Assembly: GCF_900114635.1 (NCBI RefSeq)
Contig: NZ_FOTQ01000010.1
Span: forward strand, 39,115 to 103,114
DNA from: Shimia aestuarii
GTDB taxonomy: Bacteria > Pseudomonadota > Alphaproteobacteria > Rhodobacterales > Rhodobacteraceae
Direction of reading: 5' to 3'
DNA length: 64,000 bases
A model generated the notes under the pieces. The model was not told the origin of the DNA, did not search any database, and worked only from the letters and a program-made list of their open reading frames with translations. A program made the position numbers and the translations under genes. Below are positions 1-8,713 of this stretch, one piece after another. The number at the start of each line of letters is the position of its first letter. The stretch's first letter is position 1.

Positions 1-60
1 TTCAACAGCGTCGCGCATCTTGAGGACCCCGCACGCCACCACGCACAGACCCATCTTTGA
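1..60 (+). CDS. 3' end of an unidentified upstream gene (partial)
   Basis: Frame 1 is open from the window edge to a TGA at 58-60 and would encode the last 19 residues, ending DPARHHAQTHL, of a gene that starts outside the window. The perfect palindrome that begins inside this stop codon fits the end of a transcription unit. The fragment is too short to name, and an open frame of 19 codons could be chance, so the call is tentative. Confidence 0.35.
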   Translation, partial: FNSVAHLEDPARHHAQTHL

Positions 61-80
61 AAGGGCGCGCGCGCCCTTTC
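59..80. terminator. 22-bp perfect palindrome, terminator-like
   Basis: Arms GAAAGGGCGCG and its exact reverse complement abut without a loop. The site overlaps the stop of the partial plus-strand frame and lies just past the minus-strand zinc-finger gene that ends at 112, so it could end transcription from both sides. There is no long T-tract. Confidence 0.5.
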
Positions 81-111
81 AGTGTTTCAAACAAACAATG
101 ATGGCAGGAGA

Positions 112-294
112 TCAGGCCGCCTTGTCGGCGTGATCCTTGTGCACGTATTTGCAATCGCAATAGGGGCATTCGACCCAGCCGTGCTCGTTCGGGATCTGCA
201 ACCAGACACGCGGATGCCCAAGCGCACCTTCGCCGCCGTCACAGGCCACGCGATAGCTGTCTACAATCTTGGTTTCAGGCGGTTGGATGGTCAT
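112..294 (-). CDS. CHCC-type zinc-finger domain protein (60 aa)
   Basis: This small protein belongs to the zf-CHCC family, related to the zinc-binding part of the NDUFS6 subunit of complex I; in Alphaproteobacteria it occurs as a stand-alone protein. The visible motif is [16 protein letters not shown] followed by VECPYC, which supplies Cys, His, Cys and Cys as zinc ligands. The ATG at 294 is preferred because AGAGGA lies 12-15 bases upstream; the in-frame ATG at 327 would add 11 residues and has a weaker site. It is divergent from the ABC ATPase gene. A zinc-binding or complex I assembly role is inferred from the family only. Confidence 0.75.
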   Translation of the reverse strand: MTIQPPETKIVDSYRVACDGGEGALGHPRVWLQIPNEHGWVECPYCDCKYVHKDHADKAA

Positions 295-401
295 TTCTGG
301 CAAGTCCTCTGATTGAATCGCCGACATACCCGGTTGTTGTTCCGGTCCGGTTTCTTTAGGCCCGAATATGATTGAATGCGCAGCCGGGAGCAAGTGCAGC
401 C

Positions 402-1334
402 ATGACGCAGAACGCCATCGAGATCCGCGACCTGAAAAAGACCTATCGCGGCAGCAAGGGCGAGCCGGAAAAACACGCGCTCAAGGGGATCAATCTCGAC
501 ATCCCCGCCGGGTCGATCTTTGGTCTGCTCGGCCCCAACGGCGCGGGTAAATCCACGATGATCAACATCATGGCCGGTCTTGTCACCAAAACCTCGGGCA
601 CGGTACGTATCTGGGGTTTTGATCAGGACGAAAACCCGCGCCAGTCCCGCGCCGCGATCGGGGTCATGCCCCAGGAGCTGAACCTTGACCCGTTCTTCTC
701 GCCTCACGGCGCGCTCGAAGTGCAGGCCGGGCTTTATGGCGTCCCCAAATCCCAGCGGCGCAGCGATGAAATCCTCGCCATGGTGGGCCTGAGCGACAAG
801 GCCAACGCCTATGCCCGCACCCTTTCGGGCGGCATGCGCCGTCGCCTGCTTCTGGGCAAGGCGCTGGTGCACAGCCCGCGTGTTCTGGTCCTCGACGAAC
901 CGACCGCCGGCGTGGACATCGAACTTCGCCAGATGCTCTGGACCAATATCCGCAAGCTCAACAAGGAACAGGGGATGACCATCATCCTCACCACGCATTA
1001 CCTCGAAGAAGCCGAGGAAATGTGCGACGAGATCGCCATCATCAACCATGGTGAATTGGTTGCACGGGACAGCACGGCCAACCTCCTGGGCAAGATGGAT
1101 GCCAAATGCATGGTGATTGATCCGGTCACCCCCCCCGCGCAACTGCCCGCTGCGGACGGGGTCGAGGTCACGCAACGCCCGGATGGCACGCTCGCGCTGG
1201 CTTATCACGCCAGCCAGACCACCGCCGAAGACGTGCTGCGCGCCGTGCGCGATGCAGGCATCGCCATTCGCGACGTGAAAACCGAACAGGCCGATCTCGA
1301 GGATGTCTTCCTGACCCTGACAAGGGGCCACTGA
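402..1334 (+). CDS. ABC transporter ATP-binding protein, ABC-2/CcmA type (310 aa)
   Basis: This is the nucleotide-binding subunit of an efflux-type ABC transporter of the ABC-2 (NodI/CcmA) class. The Walker A motif GPNGAGKST is at about residues 44-52, the signature LSGGMRRRL and Walker [13 protein letters not shown] follow in the usual order, and the switch histidine lies in [11 protein letters not shown]. The C-terminal 80 residues form the extension usual in exporters of this class. The ATG at 402 has GGGAG at 386-390; a TTG at 372 in the same frame is less likely. No permease gene is adjacent, since the next gene is a convergent glycosyltransferase, so the membrane partner must be elsewhere and the substrate is unknown. 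Confidence 0.9.
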   Translation: MTQNAIEIRDLKKTYRGSKGEPEKHALKGINLDIPAGSIFGLLGPNGAGKSTMINIMAGLVTKTSGTVRIWGFDQDENPRQSRAAIGVMPQELNLDPFFSPHGALEVQAGLYGVPKSQRRSDEILAMVGLSDKANAYARTLSGGMRRRLLLGKALVHSPRVLVLDEPTAGVDIELRQMLWTNIRKLNKEQGMTIILTTHYLEEAEEMCDEIAIINHGELVARDSTANLLGKMDAKCMVIDPVTPPAQLPAADGVEVTQRPDGTLALAYHASQTTAEDVLRAVRDAGIAIRDVKTEQADLEDVFLTLTRGH

Positions 1335-1344
1335 CCCTGCGTCT

Positions 1345-1373
1345 GTCGAGGCTCAGCTCCGCTGAGCCTCGAC
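1345..1373. terminator. hairpin between convergent genes
   Basis: Thirteen-base arms GTCGAGGCTCAGC and their exact complement surround the loop TCC. The hairpin sits between the ABC ATPase and the convergent glycosyltransferase. No T-run follows. The inner stem GGCTCAGC recurs in the terminator at 21073-21099. Confidence 0.6.
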
Positions 1374-1423
1374 CAACAACTGCCAGCCGCCGAACGGCGG
1401 CGAAGATGGCGGGAGCCGCTGCC

Positions 1424-3001
1424 TCAATCCGCAAACAGGTGGTCGGTTTTGGCGATCCGTGTCGCGACATCCTCGGAGACAGACAGGAACGCCATCAGCG
1501 CGCTTACCTGATCGGCGGTGTCTTCGCTTTCACGCATCCACCGCACATTCTCGAAACCCGCATCACGAATCCGGTCACTTTCATTCAGAATGTCGCGCCG
1601 GATAGTGGGCAACAAGCGCTCAAGCGTTTCACGCGGCGTCTGATCGCCAGCCAATCCGATACGGGTCGCGTGGCCAGTCAGGTAATCGTCGGTGAACTCG
1701 CACTGCACCTCGAGCATCCGCGTGACCGAACGGTCATCAAAGAAATCCTGCATCAGGTCCATGTTGGATGGATCGAGACAGATCACCAGCCGGTTCGTAT
1801 CGTAATAGTCGAACAACATCCGCATCAGCGCGCGTCGATGCCGCGTCCGTTTTTCCAAAGTCGCCTGAATCCCACCAAGATCAGGCAGCGGCGTGCTTTC
1901 CTCATTGAAGAGATAGGCAATGGCCGGAATACCGGTTTCCTGCTGAATGCTGGTCAGCATCCGCTTGGCGACGTGCCATTTCTTGCAGACAAGAATCATC
2001 AGTTCCCGATCCCTGCCCAGCGTGGATTCCGTTTCCCAGAAGCGACTGGCAAAACGTTTGCCGACGCGCCCGCGGCTGGTCAGGAACTTGAACAGGCTCG
2101 GCCCCTCGGCGGAAATCTGGAACTGCGCCCCTTCCTCGGCATATAGCCGCCCCAACCGTTCTTTCAACTCCAGCGCCTCAGGGCTGATCTTGCGGGCAAA
2201 CAGGTAATCCTGGCTCAGAAGCAGGTCGTAATGGTCGTTGTAAAACGTGAGCGGCATCCCGTAGTCGGTGAACATCAGGAATGTGAGCGTCCGGGTCCGG
2301 ATGTCCTTGGCTGGCACGAGATGGCGCACGATGGTCTGAAAAAAAGTCTCGTCGGGAATCCATGTAGATCGGAAGAACCGCATGACGTCGCGCCGCTGCT
2401 GCGTGAAATGCAACACCGCCTCGATTGTCTGGCGCCGCAAGCACCACCACTGGCTGCCGATCATGACCTGTATGTCCGACGGAATCTCACGCGTCAGACC
2501 AAACCGGCGCTGCAGGTTGAACGAGGTATAGAACCGCCATTTCTGCGTTCGCTCGTTGAACCAGTGGCGATAGATCAGCCGCTCGCCCTTCATCCCGGTC
2601 TTGATCCAGTCGCTTTCAAAGAAATCGAAGCTTTCGATGAAGTCCACATCATTGTCGTCGAGGAAATCATGGATGTACTCGGACGACTTGATCACCATGC
2701 AATCGCCCGACACCATGTAGAAATGCGTGGCGCGGGGAAAGCTGGAGACGGCGGTTTCTACCGCGTAAAGCGTTGCCTGCACCAATGACCATTCGCCCCA
2801 TCCGCATTTGATCCGCTTGTGGGCAAAGGCCACGTTCGGATTGCTGGCCAGCGCGCTCTGGATCATCTGGAAATGCTCGGCCTTGGCGCTGGCGTCGAAA
2901 TGGATCGAGATGTAATCGCCCGTCGCTGTCAGGCGTTCGGCCTGTTTGATAATGGCCTCGGGGTCCTTGTGGCACAGCAAGATATACGCAATTTGTGCCA
3001 T
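1424..3001 (-). CDS. GT14-like (core-2/I-branching) glycosyltransferase with C-terminal extension (525 aa)
   Basis: The N-terminal half resembles the core-2/I-branching beta-1,6-N-acetylglucosaminyltransferase and xylosyltransferase family (GT14): it opens with MAQIAYILLCHKDPEAI and contains HFDASAKAEHF, KCGWGEWSLVQATLYAV and HFYMVSGDCMVIKSS. The second half, from about residue 260, is a separate domain (a DUF5927/5928-type extension, from memory) found with such enzymes in Rhodobacterales. No signal peptide is visible, so it probably acts in the cytoplasm on a surface-glycan precursor. The sulfotransferase gene 143 bases away in the opposite direction supports a role in making a sulfated glycan. 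The ATG at 3001 has GGGA directly abutting it, which is too close for a normal ribosome site. Confidence 0.8.
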   Translation of the reverse strand: MAQIAYILLCHKDPEAIIKQAERLTATGDYISIHFDASAKAEHFQMIQSALASNPNVAFAHKRIKCGWGEWSLVQATLYAVETAVSSFPRATHFYMVSGDCMVIKSSEYIHDFLDDNDVDFIESFDFFESDWIKTGMKGERLIYRHWFNERTQKWRFYTSFNLQRRFGLTREIPSDIQVMIGSQWWCLRRQTIEAVLHFTQQRRDVMRFFRSTWIPDETFFQTIVRHLVPAKDIRTRTLTFLMFTDYGMPLTFYNDHYDLLLSQDYLFARKISPEALELKERLGRLYAEEGAQFQISAEGPSLFKFLTSRGRVGKRFASRFWETESTLGRDRELMILVCKKWHVAKRMLTSIQQETGIPAIAYLFNEESTPLPDLGGIQATLEKRTRHRRALMRMLFDYYDTNRLVICLDPSNMDLMQDFFDDRSVTRMLEVQCEFTDDYLTGHATRIGLAGDQTPRETLERLLPTIRRDILNESDRIRDAGFENVRWMRESEDTADQVSALMAFLSVSEDVATRIAKTDHLFAD

Positions 3002-3144
3002 TCCCGAAACCGTAACCCTGCTTGCCCGTTGATTGTTTACCCATTTAATGATGAAGACACGTTGAATAAACAGACTTTATTTGGTTTTTTCGTGGAATTG
3101 AGGCACCTGACCTGCAAGTCGGGGCATTTGACGGAGGCAAACAC
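3002..3144. promoter_or_regulatory. divergent promoter region, glycosyltransferase / sulfotransferase
   Basis: This 143-bp AT-richer stretch separates two divergent genes and must hold both promoters. The sulfotransferase has a clear site, GGAGG at about 3134, before its ATG. I could not assign -35 and -10 elements with confidence. Confidence 0.5.
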
Positions 3145-3963
3145 ATGGGCTTTCCCGGCACCTGGATGACCGAAAGCGAAAGCGTCGTCTATCGGGTGGT
3201 CCCGAAATGTGCCTGTTCGACCATCGGGCAGATCATGTATTTTTCGGACCACGGCGAATTCTTTGACGGTGATATCCACGACGCCACAAGCGGTATGCAC
3301 AAATGGGCGATCGAAGAAAGCCATCAGCCGATCATGAACAATGTGCGCGAGCACACGTCCTACGCCTTTACCTGTGTGCGCAATCCTTACACGCGTATCC
3401 TGTCGTCGTTCTTCGACAAGATCTGCGGCATTCAGCGCAACGGCAAGCGGTATCGCGGAAACCTCGTGCCGATGCTGATCCAGAAATACGGGATCGAGGT
3501 CGGCGGCGAAGACGGCAAGGAAGAGTTCGACCAGATCAAGAGCTTCCGCCGCTTTCTTCTGTTTGCCCGTGACACGATCCGCTGGCGGCGCCCGATGGAC
3601 CCCGACATTCACTGGTCCGCCATGTCAGGACATATCTCGACATTCATCGTGAATGGTGGCCAATACGACAATATTTTCTGGACCGAAGCTTTCAACGACG
3701 GCATGCAACAGGTGCTCGACGCGATCGAAACGCCACATGCGGTCGACCTTGCCGCGATCCCGCGTTTCAACGAATCCGAAGGCCACGGCCCCAAACGCGC
3801 GCATCCGGTCGAAGACTATTTCGACGACCTGTCCATGCATCTGGTCTATGAAATCTACAAAAAGGATTTCCAGCTCTTCAAATACGATTTCGAAAACCCG
3901 GGCAACAAGATGCCCATCGGGGAAATCGACCTTGATGAGGTGCACGCCAAGCTGGGTGACTGA
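3145..3963 (+). CDS. sulfotransferase family 2 protein (272 aa)
   Basis: This predicted sulfotransferase would move a sulfuryl group from PAPS to an acceptor, probably a carbohydrate. The PAPS 5'-phosphosulfate loop is visible near the N-terminus as VPKCACSTIGQI, and the 3'-phosphate motif as CVRNPYTRILSSFFDK near residue 80-95. Both are typical of the HNK-1/chondroitin-type Sulfotransfer_2 family. There is no obvious signal peptide or membrane segment, so the acceptor would be modified in the cytoplasm. It is divergent from a GT14-like glycosyltransferase, which suggests joint action on a cell-surface glycan. The start is fixed by GGAGG eight to twelve bases upstream. Confidence 0.85.
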   Translation: MGFPGTWMTESESVVYRVVPKCACSTIGQIMYFSDHGEFFDGDIHDATSGMHKWAIEESHQPIMNNVREHTSYAFTCVRNPYTRILSSFFDKICGIQRNGKRYRGNLVPMLIQKYGIEVGGEDGKEEFDQIKSFRRFLLFARDTIRWRRPMDPDIHWSAMSGHISTFIVNGGQYDNIFWTEAFNDGMQQVLDAIETPHAVDLAAIPRFNESEGHGPKRAHPVEDYFDDLSMHLVYEIYKKDFQLFKYDFENPGNKMPIGEIDLDEVHAKLGD

Positions 3964-3969
3964 GCGACC

Positions 3970-3989
3970 AAGGCTCTTGGAAGAGCCTT
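3970..3989 (+). terminator. hairpin after the sulfotransferase gene
   Basis: Eight-base arms AAGGCTCT/AGAGCCTT surround loop TGGA, six bases past the stop codon. It lacks a T-run, so it may need help from the stronger palindrome at 4028-4055. Confidence 0.5.
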
Positions 3990-4027
3990 ACCCAAGCGGT
4001 TTCAAAACCACTTTGCACCGACAATAA

Positions 4028-4055
4028 GAAAGGGCGGGGATATCCCCGCCCTTTC
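4028..4055. terminator. 28-bp perfect palindrome, bidirectional terminator
   Basis: Fourteen-base arms (GAAAGGGCGGGGAT and its complement) meet with no unpaired base. It lies between the converging sulfotransferase and binding-protein genes. On the minus strand it runs into CTTTCTTATT, a fair U-tract for the end of the liv/acyl-CoA ligase operon. Confidence 0.75.
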
Positions 4056-4073
4056 GTGCTTCTCCGGCCTGCT

Positions 4074-5228
4074 TTACTGGCGCGATACCAGCTTCCAGCC
4101 GCCACCTTCGACAACCGAGATGGTCACTTCGTCCGCACCGCGGTGGTCGCCCGGGCCATAAGTAATCTGCGCATCGGTCAGTTCGTCAAAGTAATCGAGC
4201 GATTCCATGCCTTTGATAAAGGCTTCATGGGTCAGGTCGGGACCAGCCGCCTCAAGCGCGCGTACCAGCGTCTCGGCTGCGGAATACCCCAGCATGGCAA
4301 AGCCGCTGGCGGGCTGGTCATACTTGGCCTTGTAATCCGCGATGAACTTGCCAGGCACCGCATCTGCAGCACGCGAGTAAAGGTCCACCCAACCGGCAGC
4401 CGCATAAAGGCCATCGGTCACACCGCCCGGCACCATGGCAACCGGCTCAAGGAAGCCTGCCGAGGTGTTCATGAACTTCACGTCGGTCCAGCCCAGCTTC
4501 TTGGCCGTCCCCACGACGGTGATGCCCTGACGGACACCCAGCGCCATGGTGACAACGTCACAACCTGCCGATTTCAGCTTGGTCAGCGAGCCGACAAAGT
4601 CGAGCTCGTCCGGCTTGTGCGTGGTTTCGCCTGCCATTGTCAGACCAAGCGCGGCGGTCACATCCTTGGTCGAATCGGCGATCTCCTTGCCGAAATCCGA
4701 CGGGATATACATGGTGCAGACTTCCTGTGCGCCAAACTCACCTGCAAGGTATTTCACACCGACCTGCACCTGGTCCCAATAGCTCGAGAACCCGGTGAAC
4801 TTGTTGTCCATCGGCTCTGCCAGCATCTCACGTGCCGCCGAAAGCGGGCCGACATTCGGAATACCCTTGGGATCCATCAGCTTGAAGCCCGCAATGTTCA
4901 TCGGCGTGCCCAGCGACAGGAGCATGGCAAACGCCTTGTCCTTGTTCAGAAGCTTGTTGTAGCCCTGCATCGCGCGCGGGATCTGGTAGCCGTTATCCTC
5001 GACAACGAAGCGAATCTTGCGGCCATGCACACCGCCCGCCGCGTTCACTTCGTCGAATTTCATGTTAGCGCCGTTCACAGCCGGAACACCCACCGCGGCA
5101 AAGACGCCGCTGAGGTCGTTGACCGAGCCGATCACCACCTCGTCATCGCTCACGCCCTGGGTTTCGGCCAGGCCCTGCGATGCCAGCGCCACCGCGCCCG
5201 CCGCAAATGCGGTCATCAGTTTTTTCAT
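4074..5228 (-). CDS. branched-chain-amino-acid-type ABC transporter substrate-binding protein (384 aa)
   Basis: This is the periplasmic receptor of the LivFGHM-type transporter encoded upstream (Peripla_BP_6 fold). It begins with a Sec signal peptide, MKKLMTAFAAGAVALASQGLA, followed by DDEVVIGSVNDLSGVFAAVG, the usual first strand and ligand loop of the family. GGGAGGAAAAC precedes the ATG at 5228. It is the last gene of the operon livH-livM-livG-livF-acyl-CoA ligase-binding protein, 47 bases after the ligase. Because the operon also encodes an acid:CoA ligase and is near acyl-CoA dehydrogenases, the ligand is more likely an organic acid (fatty, aromatic or alicyclic) than leucine; this is inference. 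Confidence 0.88.
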   Translation of the reverse strand: MKKLMTAFAAGAVALASQGLAETQGVSDDEVVIGSVNDLSGVFAAVGVPAVNGANMKFDEVNAAGGVHGRKIRFVVEDNGYQIPRAMQGYNKLLNKDKAFAMLLSLGTPMNIAGFKLMDPKGIPNVGPLSAAREMLAEPMDNKFTGFSSYWDQVQVGVKYLAGEFGAQEVCTMYIPSDFGKEIADSTKDVTAALGLTMAGETTHKPDELDFVGSLTKLKSAGCDVVTMALGVRQGITVVGTAKKLGWTDVKFMNTSAGFLEPVAMVPGGVTDGLYAAAGWVDLYSRAADAVPGKFIADYKAKYDQPASGFAMLGYSAAETLVRALEAAGPDLTHEAFIKGMESLDYFDELTDAQITYGPGDHRGADEVTISVVEGGGWKLVSRQ

Positions 5229-5275
5229 GTTTTCCTCCCGTTGGTTACGTGGTCTCCAGCCACATGATTTCTAGT

Positions 5276-7156
5276 CTAGTACATTTCCTCGATCAGTGCG
5301 GAATGTTTCTTTTCAACAAAGCCGCGCTTGAGCTTCATGGTCGCGGTAAGCTCCTCATCTTCCGCGGTCAGAAGCACGTTGATCAGGCGGAAATCCTTGA
5401 TCTGTTCGACCCGTGCAAAGTCCTTGTTGACCTCCTCCACTTCCTTGCGGATCAGGTCGACAACCTCCTGCGCGGCACAGAGCGAGGCAAAGTCCGAGAA
5501 CGGCACCTTGCGGTCCTGCGCGAATTTCTCGACGTTTTCCTGATCGATCATGATCAGACAGGTCAGGTATTTGCGCGCATCGCCGATCACCACCGCATCC
5601 GAGATATAGTGGCTGAACTTCAACCGGCTCTCGATTTCGGCAGGCGTGATATTCTTGCCCCCAGCCGTGATGATGATGTCTTTCAGGCGCCCGGTGATCG
5701 TCAGGAATCCGTCATCGTCCACCTTGCCCACATCCCCGGTGCGCAGCCAGCCATCGTCGGTAAAAGTTTCGGCCGTCTTTTCATTGTTGCGCCAATAGCC
5801 CTGGAAATTGTTGAGGCCATAGGTCTGAATCTCGCCATCCTCGGCAATCCGCACCTGAAAACCGGGAACCGCCTTGCCCACCGTGCCAGGCTTGTTGTCA
5901 TCCGGCAGGTTGATTGTGGCGAGCCCGGTGTTCTCGGTCATGCCATAACCTTCCAGAAGCTGCACGCCAATTGCCCAGTACCACTTGATCAACTCGGGTG
6001 AGATCGGCGCCGCCCCGGTGCCGCCGCGCCGCATCCGGTCCATGCCCAGCATTCGCCGCAAGTTTCGCAGCACGAGGAAGTCCCAGATCAGGAAGTTGAG
6101 CGCCACCATCGCTGGCACGGGCTTGCGCGCCAGAAGGTAATCGGCCCGTTTCAACCCTGCCTTGACCGCAAGCTTGAAGGCCAGCCGGCCAATGGGCGTG
6201 GCTTCCTGCGCCAACACCAGAACCCGCGAATAGACCTTTTCCCAAACCCGCGGCACCGCCGTGAAGTGGCTGGGCGAGACTTCCTGCAGGTTGTCGAACA
6301 CCGTCTCGGGGCTTTCCGCGAAATTCACGATCGCCTTGCCCGCCAGCGGGAAATACACCGACACGTCCCGTTCAAGGATGTGACAGAGCGGCAGGAAACA
6401 AAGCTGTTCATCCCCCGGCATCGTCGGCAGCGCATGTGCGCCCGACACCATCGCGCCAATCACGTTCTCCTGGCTGAGCATCGCGCCCTTGGGCATACCG
6501 GTGGTGCCCGAGGTATAGATCAGAAGCCCGGTGTCGCCCGGTTGCGACTTTTCGATCTCCGCCTCGAAATACCCGTGGTTTTCCGCGTCAAACGCACGGC
6601 CCGTGTCATAGAGATCGTCGATGAACACGCATTTCTCGTGACGCAGATCGTGCAGGCCCTCTTTTTCAAAGATGATAACCTTGACGACCTGCGGGGCCTG
6701 ATCCTCGATCTCCAGAAACTTGTCGAGCTGCTCGTCGTTTTCCACGAACAGGAACCGGCTGTCGCTGTCGCGCAAAAGGTATTCCAGCTGGCTGGCCGAG
6801 TCGGTGGTATAGACCCCCGACGCGATCCCGCCGACCGCCTGAATACCCATGTCGGCGTAAAGCCATTCCTTGCGGTCCTCGGACAGGATCGACACCACCT
6901 CGCCGCGTTCAAGCCCGAGGGCGCGCAGGCCAAGGCCGATCCACTTGGCGTGGTTCCAGTAATCTTTCCACGAATAGGCGCGCCAGATGCCAAGGTCTTT
7001 CTCGCGGTGCGCGGTCTTGTCCCCCAATTGTTCACACCGCTTGGCAAACAGCTTGGGCACCGTATCGCAACTGTCCACAAGCGCCGGGCGCTGGCCCGGA
7101 TTGGCGGTCACGATCACGCCGTTGATCTCGATCTGGTCGGTCGTTTGAATGTTCAT
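5276..7156 (-). CDS. long-chain-type acyl-CoA ligase, AMP-forming (626 aa)
   Basis: The enzyme activates a carboxylic acid to its CoA thioester through an acyl-adenylate. The ANL-superfamily P-loop YTSGTTGMPKGA is at about residues 214-225, the A5-like GYGMTENTGLATIN and the hinge region GWLRTGDVG follow, and GRLKDIIITAGGKNITP precedes the C-terminal lid, so both catalytic conformations are represented. Length and sequence fit the FadD15/long-chain (bubblegum-like) branch. The start at 7156 has GGAGGGG upstream; a longer frame to 7216 runs into livF and is rejected. It begins 13 bases after livF, so uptake and CoA activation are made from one mRNA. Confidence 0.92.
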   Translation of the reverse strand: MNIQTTDQIEINGVIVTANPGQRPALVDSCDTVPKLFAKRCEQLGDKTAHREKDLGIWRAYSWKDYWNHAKWIGLGLRALGLERGEVVSILSEDRKEWLYADMGIQAVGGIASGVYTTDSASQLEYLLRDSDSRFLFVENDEQLDKFLEIEDQAPQVVKVIIFEKEGLHDLRHEKCVFIDDLYDTGRAFDAENHGYFEAEIEKSQPGDTGLLIYTSGTTGMPKGAMLSQENVIGAMVSGAHALPTMPGDEQLCFLPLCHILERDVSVYFPLAGKAIVNFAESPETVFDNLQEVSPSHFTAVPRVWEKVYSRVLVLAQEATPIGRLAFKLAVKAGLKRADYLLARKPVPAMVALNFLIWDFLVLRNLRRMLGMDRMRRGGTGAAPISPELIKWYWAIGVQLLEGYGMTENTGLATINLPDDNKPGTVGKAVPGFQVRIAEDGEIQTYGLNNFQGYWRNNEKTAETFTDDGWLRTGDVGKVDDDGFLTITGRLKDIIITAGGKNITPAEIESRLKFSHYISDAVVIGDARKYLTCLIMIDQENVEKFAQDRKVPFSDFASLCAAQEVVDLIRKEVEEVNKDFARVEQIKDFRLINVLLTAEDEELTATMKLKRGFVEKKHSALIEEMY

Positions 7157-7169
7157 GCCAACCCCTCCC

Positions 7170-7943
7170 TCAGCGCCACGTCTTCTTGCGTTTCCAGCGC
7201 CGCTCGCCGCGCGCACCTTCTTCCTGGTGACCCAGGTAGAACGCCTTGATGTCTTCGCTCTCCATCAGCCGATCGGCGCTGCCATCCATCACGATGCGCC
7301 CGATCTCCATCACATAGCCCATATCGGCCAGTTCCAGAGCGACCTTGGCGTTCTGTTCCACCAGCATCATGGTCACGCCTTCATCTTCGTTAAGACGCTT
7401 CAGGATCGCGAAAATCTCCTGCACCAGCAGCGGCGACAGGCCGAGGGACGGCTCGTCCAACAGCATGATCTTGGGCCGCAGCATCAAACCCCGGCCAATC
7501 GCCAGCATCTGCTGTTGCCCCCCAGAAAGCGTACCCGCCTCCTGACCGCGCCGCTCTTTCAGAATGGGAAAATAGTCGAAGACCATTTCCCGGTCCTTCT
7601 CGATCTCGGCTTTGTCATTGCGGGTATAGGCCCCCAGCGACAGGTTCTCGTCCACGGTCAAAAGCGGAAACACCTCGCGCCCTTCGGGCACATGCACAAT
7701 GCCCCGGCGCACGATGGAATGCGGTTCCTTTCCCTGGATTTCCTCTCCCTCGAAAATCACCTGCCCTTTTTCCGGGTCCATGATCCCCGAGATGGTCTTC
7801 AAAAGGGTTGACTTGCCCGCGCCATTGGCACCTAGCACGGTCACGACCTGCCCTTTTTCCACCTTCAGGCTTGCGCCCCGGATCGCCATGATCGGGCCGT
7901 AAAAGCTTTCAAGGTTCTTCACTTCAAGCACGGTTTCACTCAT
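7170..7943 (-). CDS. livF: LivF-type ABC transporter ATP-binding protein (257 aa)
   Basis: This is one of two ATPases of the uptake system. It has Walker A GANGAGKST, signature LSGGQQQMLAIGRGLM and Walker B IMLLDEPSLGLSP, the pattern typical of LivF. The C-terminus carries an unusually basic tail, ARGERRWKRKKTWR. ATG at 7943 overlaps the livG stop by one base; a GTG one codon earlier is possible. As in other HAAT-family systems it should pair with LivG beneath the LivH/LivM membrane dimer. Substrate identity cannot be read from this subunit. Confidence 0.92.
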   Translation of the reverse strand: MSETVLEVKNLESFYGPIMAIRGASLKVEKGQVVTVLGANGAGKSTLLKTISGIMDPEKGQVIFEGEEIQGKEPHSIVRRGIVHVPEGREVFPLLTVDENLSLGAYTRNDKAEIEKDREMVFDYFPILKERRGQEAGTLSGGQQQMLAIGRGLMLRPKIMLLDEPSLGLSPLLVQEIFAILKRLNEDEGVTMMLVEQNAKVALELADMGYVMEIGRIVMDGSADRLMESEDIKAFYLGHQEEGARGERRWKRKKTWR

Positions 7944-8713
7944 CACGCGGCCCCCGCACCAAGATAGGCTTCAATCACGGCCGGATCGCTCTGCACCTCT
8001 GCAGGCGTTCCCTCGGCCAGCTTCGCGCCATCGGCCAGCGCCAGAACCCTATCGGACACGCCGGACACAAGCCCCATGTCATGTTCCACCATCAGAACGG
8101 TGATCCCCATCTGTTTGCGGATATCGTCGATCCACCAACGCATGTCCTGCGTTTCCTCGACCGACAGACCCGAGGCCGGTTCATCGAGCAGCAACAGACG
8201 CGGCCCGGTGGCCAGCGCCCGGCCCACCTCGACCACCTTGCGCACACCGTAAGGCAGCCCGGCGATCATCTTGTTGCGATAAGGTTGCAGATCAAGGAAG
8301 TCGATGACCTCTTCCACCGCCTCGCGATGGCGCTTTTCCTCGCGCCGCACACGCGGCGTGAACAGCATTTCCTCAAGCATGGTCGTGCGCCGATGCCGAT
8401 GCCGTCCAACCAGCAGGTTCTGCAGAACAGTCGCGTGATCGAACAGCTCGATGTTCTGAAAAGTCCGCGCGATGCCCAGATCGGCAACCTGATCGGCGTT
8501 ACGATCCAACAGGTTCTTGCCGTCAAAGGTGATCGACCCGGAATAGGGATCGTAAAACCGCGAGATCAGGTTGAACACGGTGGATTTCCCCGCCCCGTTC
8601 GGCCCGACGATGGCATAGACCTCGCCCTCTTCCACGGTAAAGCTCAGATCGTTGACAGCCACCACGCCCCCGAACTTGAGCGTCGCATTCTTGATTTCCA
8701 GCAAACTGCTCAT
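7943..8713 (-). CDS. livG: LivG-type ABC transporter ATP-binding protein (256 aa)
   Basis: This is the second ATPase of the uptake system. Walker [14 protein letters not shown], the LivG-specific GIARTFQNIELFD segment and LLLLDEPASGLSVEET (Walker B) are visible, and the switch histidine is in MVEHDMGLVSG. The signature region, GLPYGVRKVVEVGRAL, replaces the canonical LSGGQ with LPYGV, as is common in LivG. The start MSSLLEIKN at 8713 overlaps the livM stop by four bases; the longer frame to 8809 lies inside livM. Confidence 0.92.
   Translation of the reverse strand: MSSLLEIKNATLKFGGVVAVNDLSFTVEEGEVYAIVGPNGAGKSTVFNLISRFYDPYSGSITFDGKNLLDRNADQVADLGIARTFQNIELFDHATVLQNLLVGRHRHRRTTMLEEMLFTPRVRREEKRHREAVEEVIDFLDLQPYRNKMIAGLPYGVRKVVEVGRALATGPRLLLLDEPASGLSVEETQDMRWWIDDIRKQMGITVLMVEHDMGLVSGVSDRVLALADGAKLAEGTPAEVQSDPAVIEAYLGAGAA

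Noticed and set aside
5229..5275. Small GTGG/CCAC hairpin between the ligase and binding-protein genes as an attenuator
   Set aside because: The stem is only four to five bases and the gap is 47 bp; it may just separate strongly and weakly translated genes.
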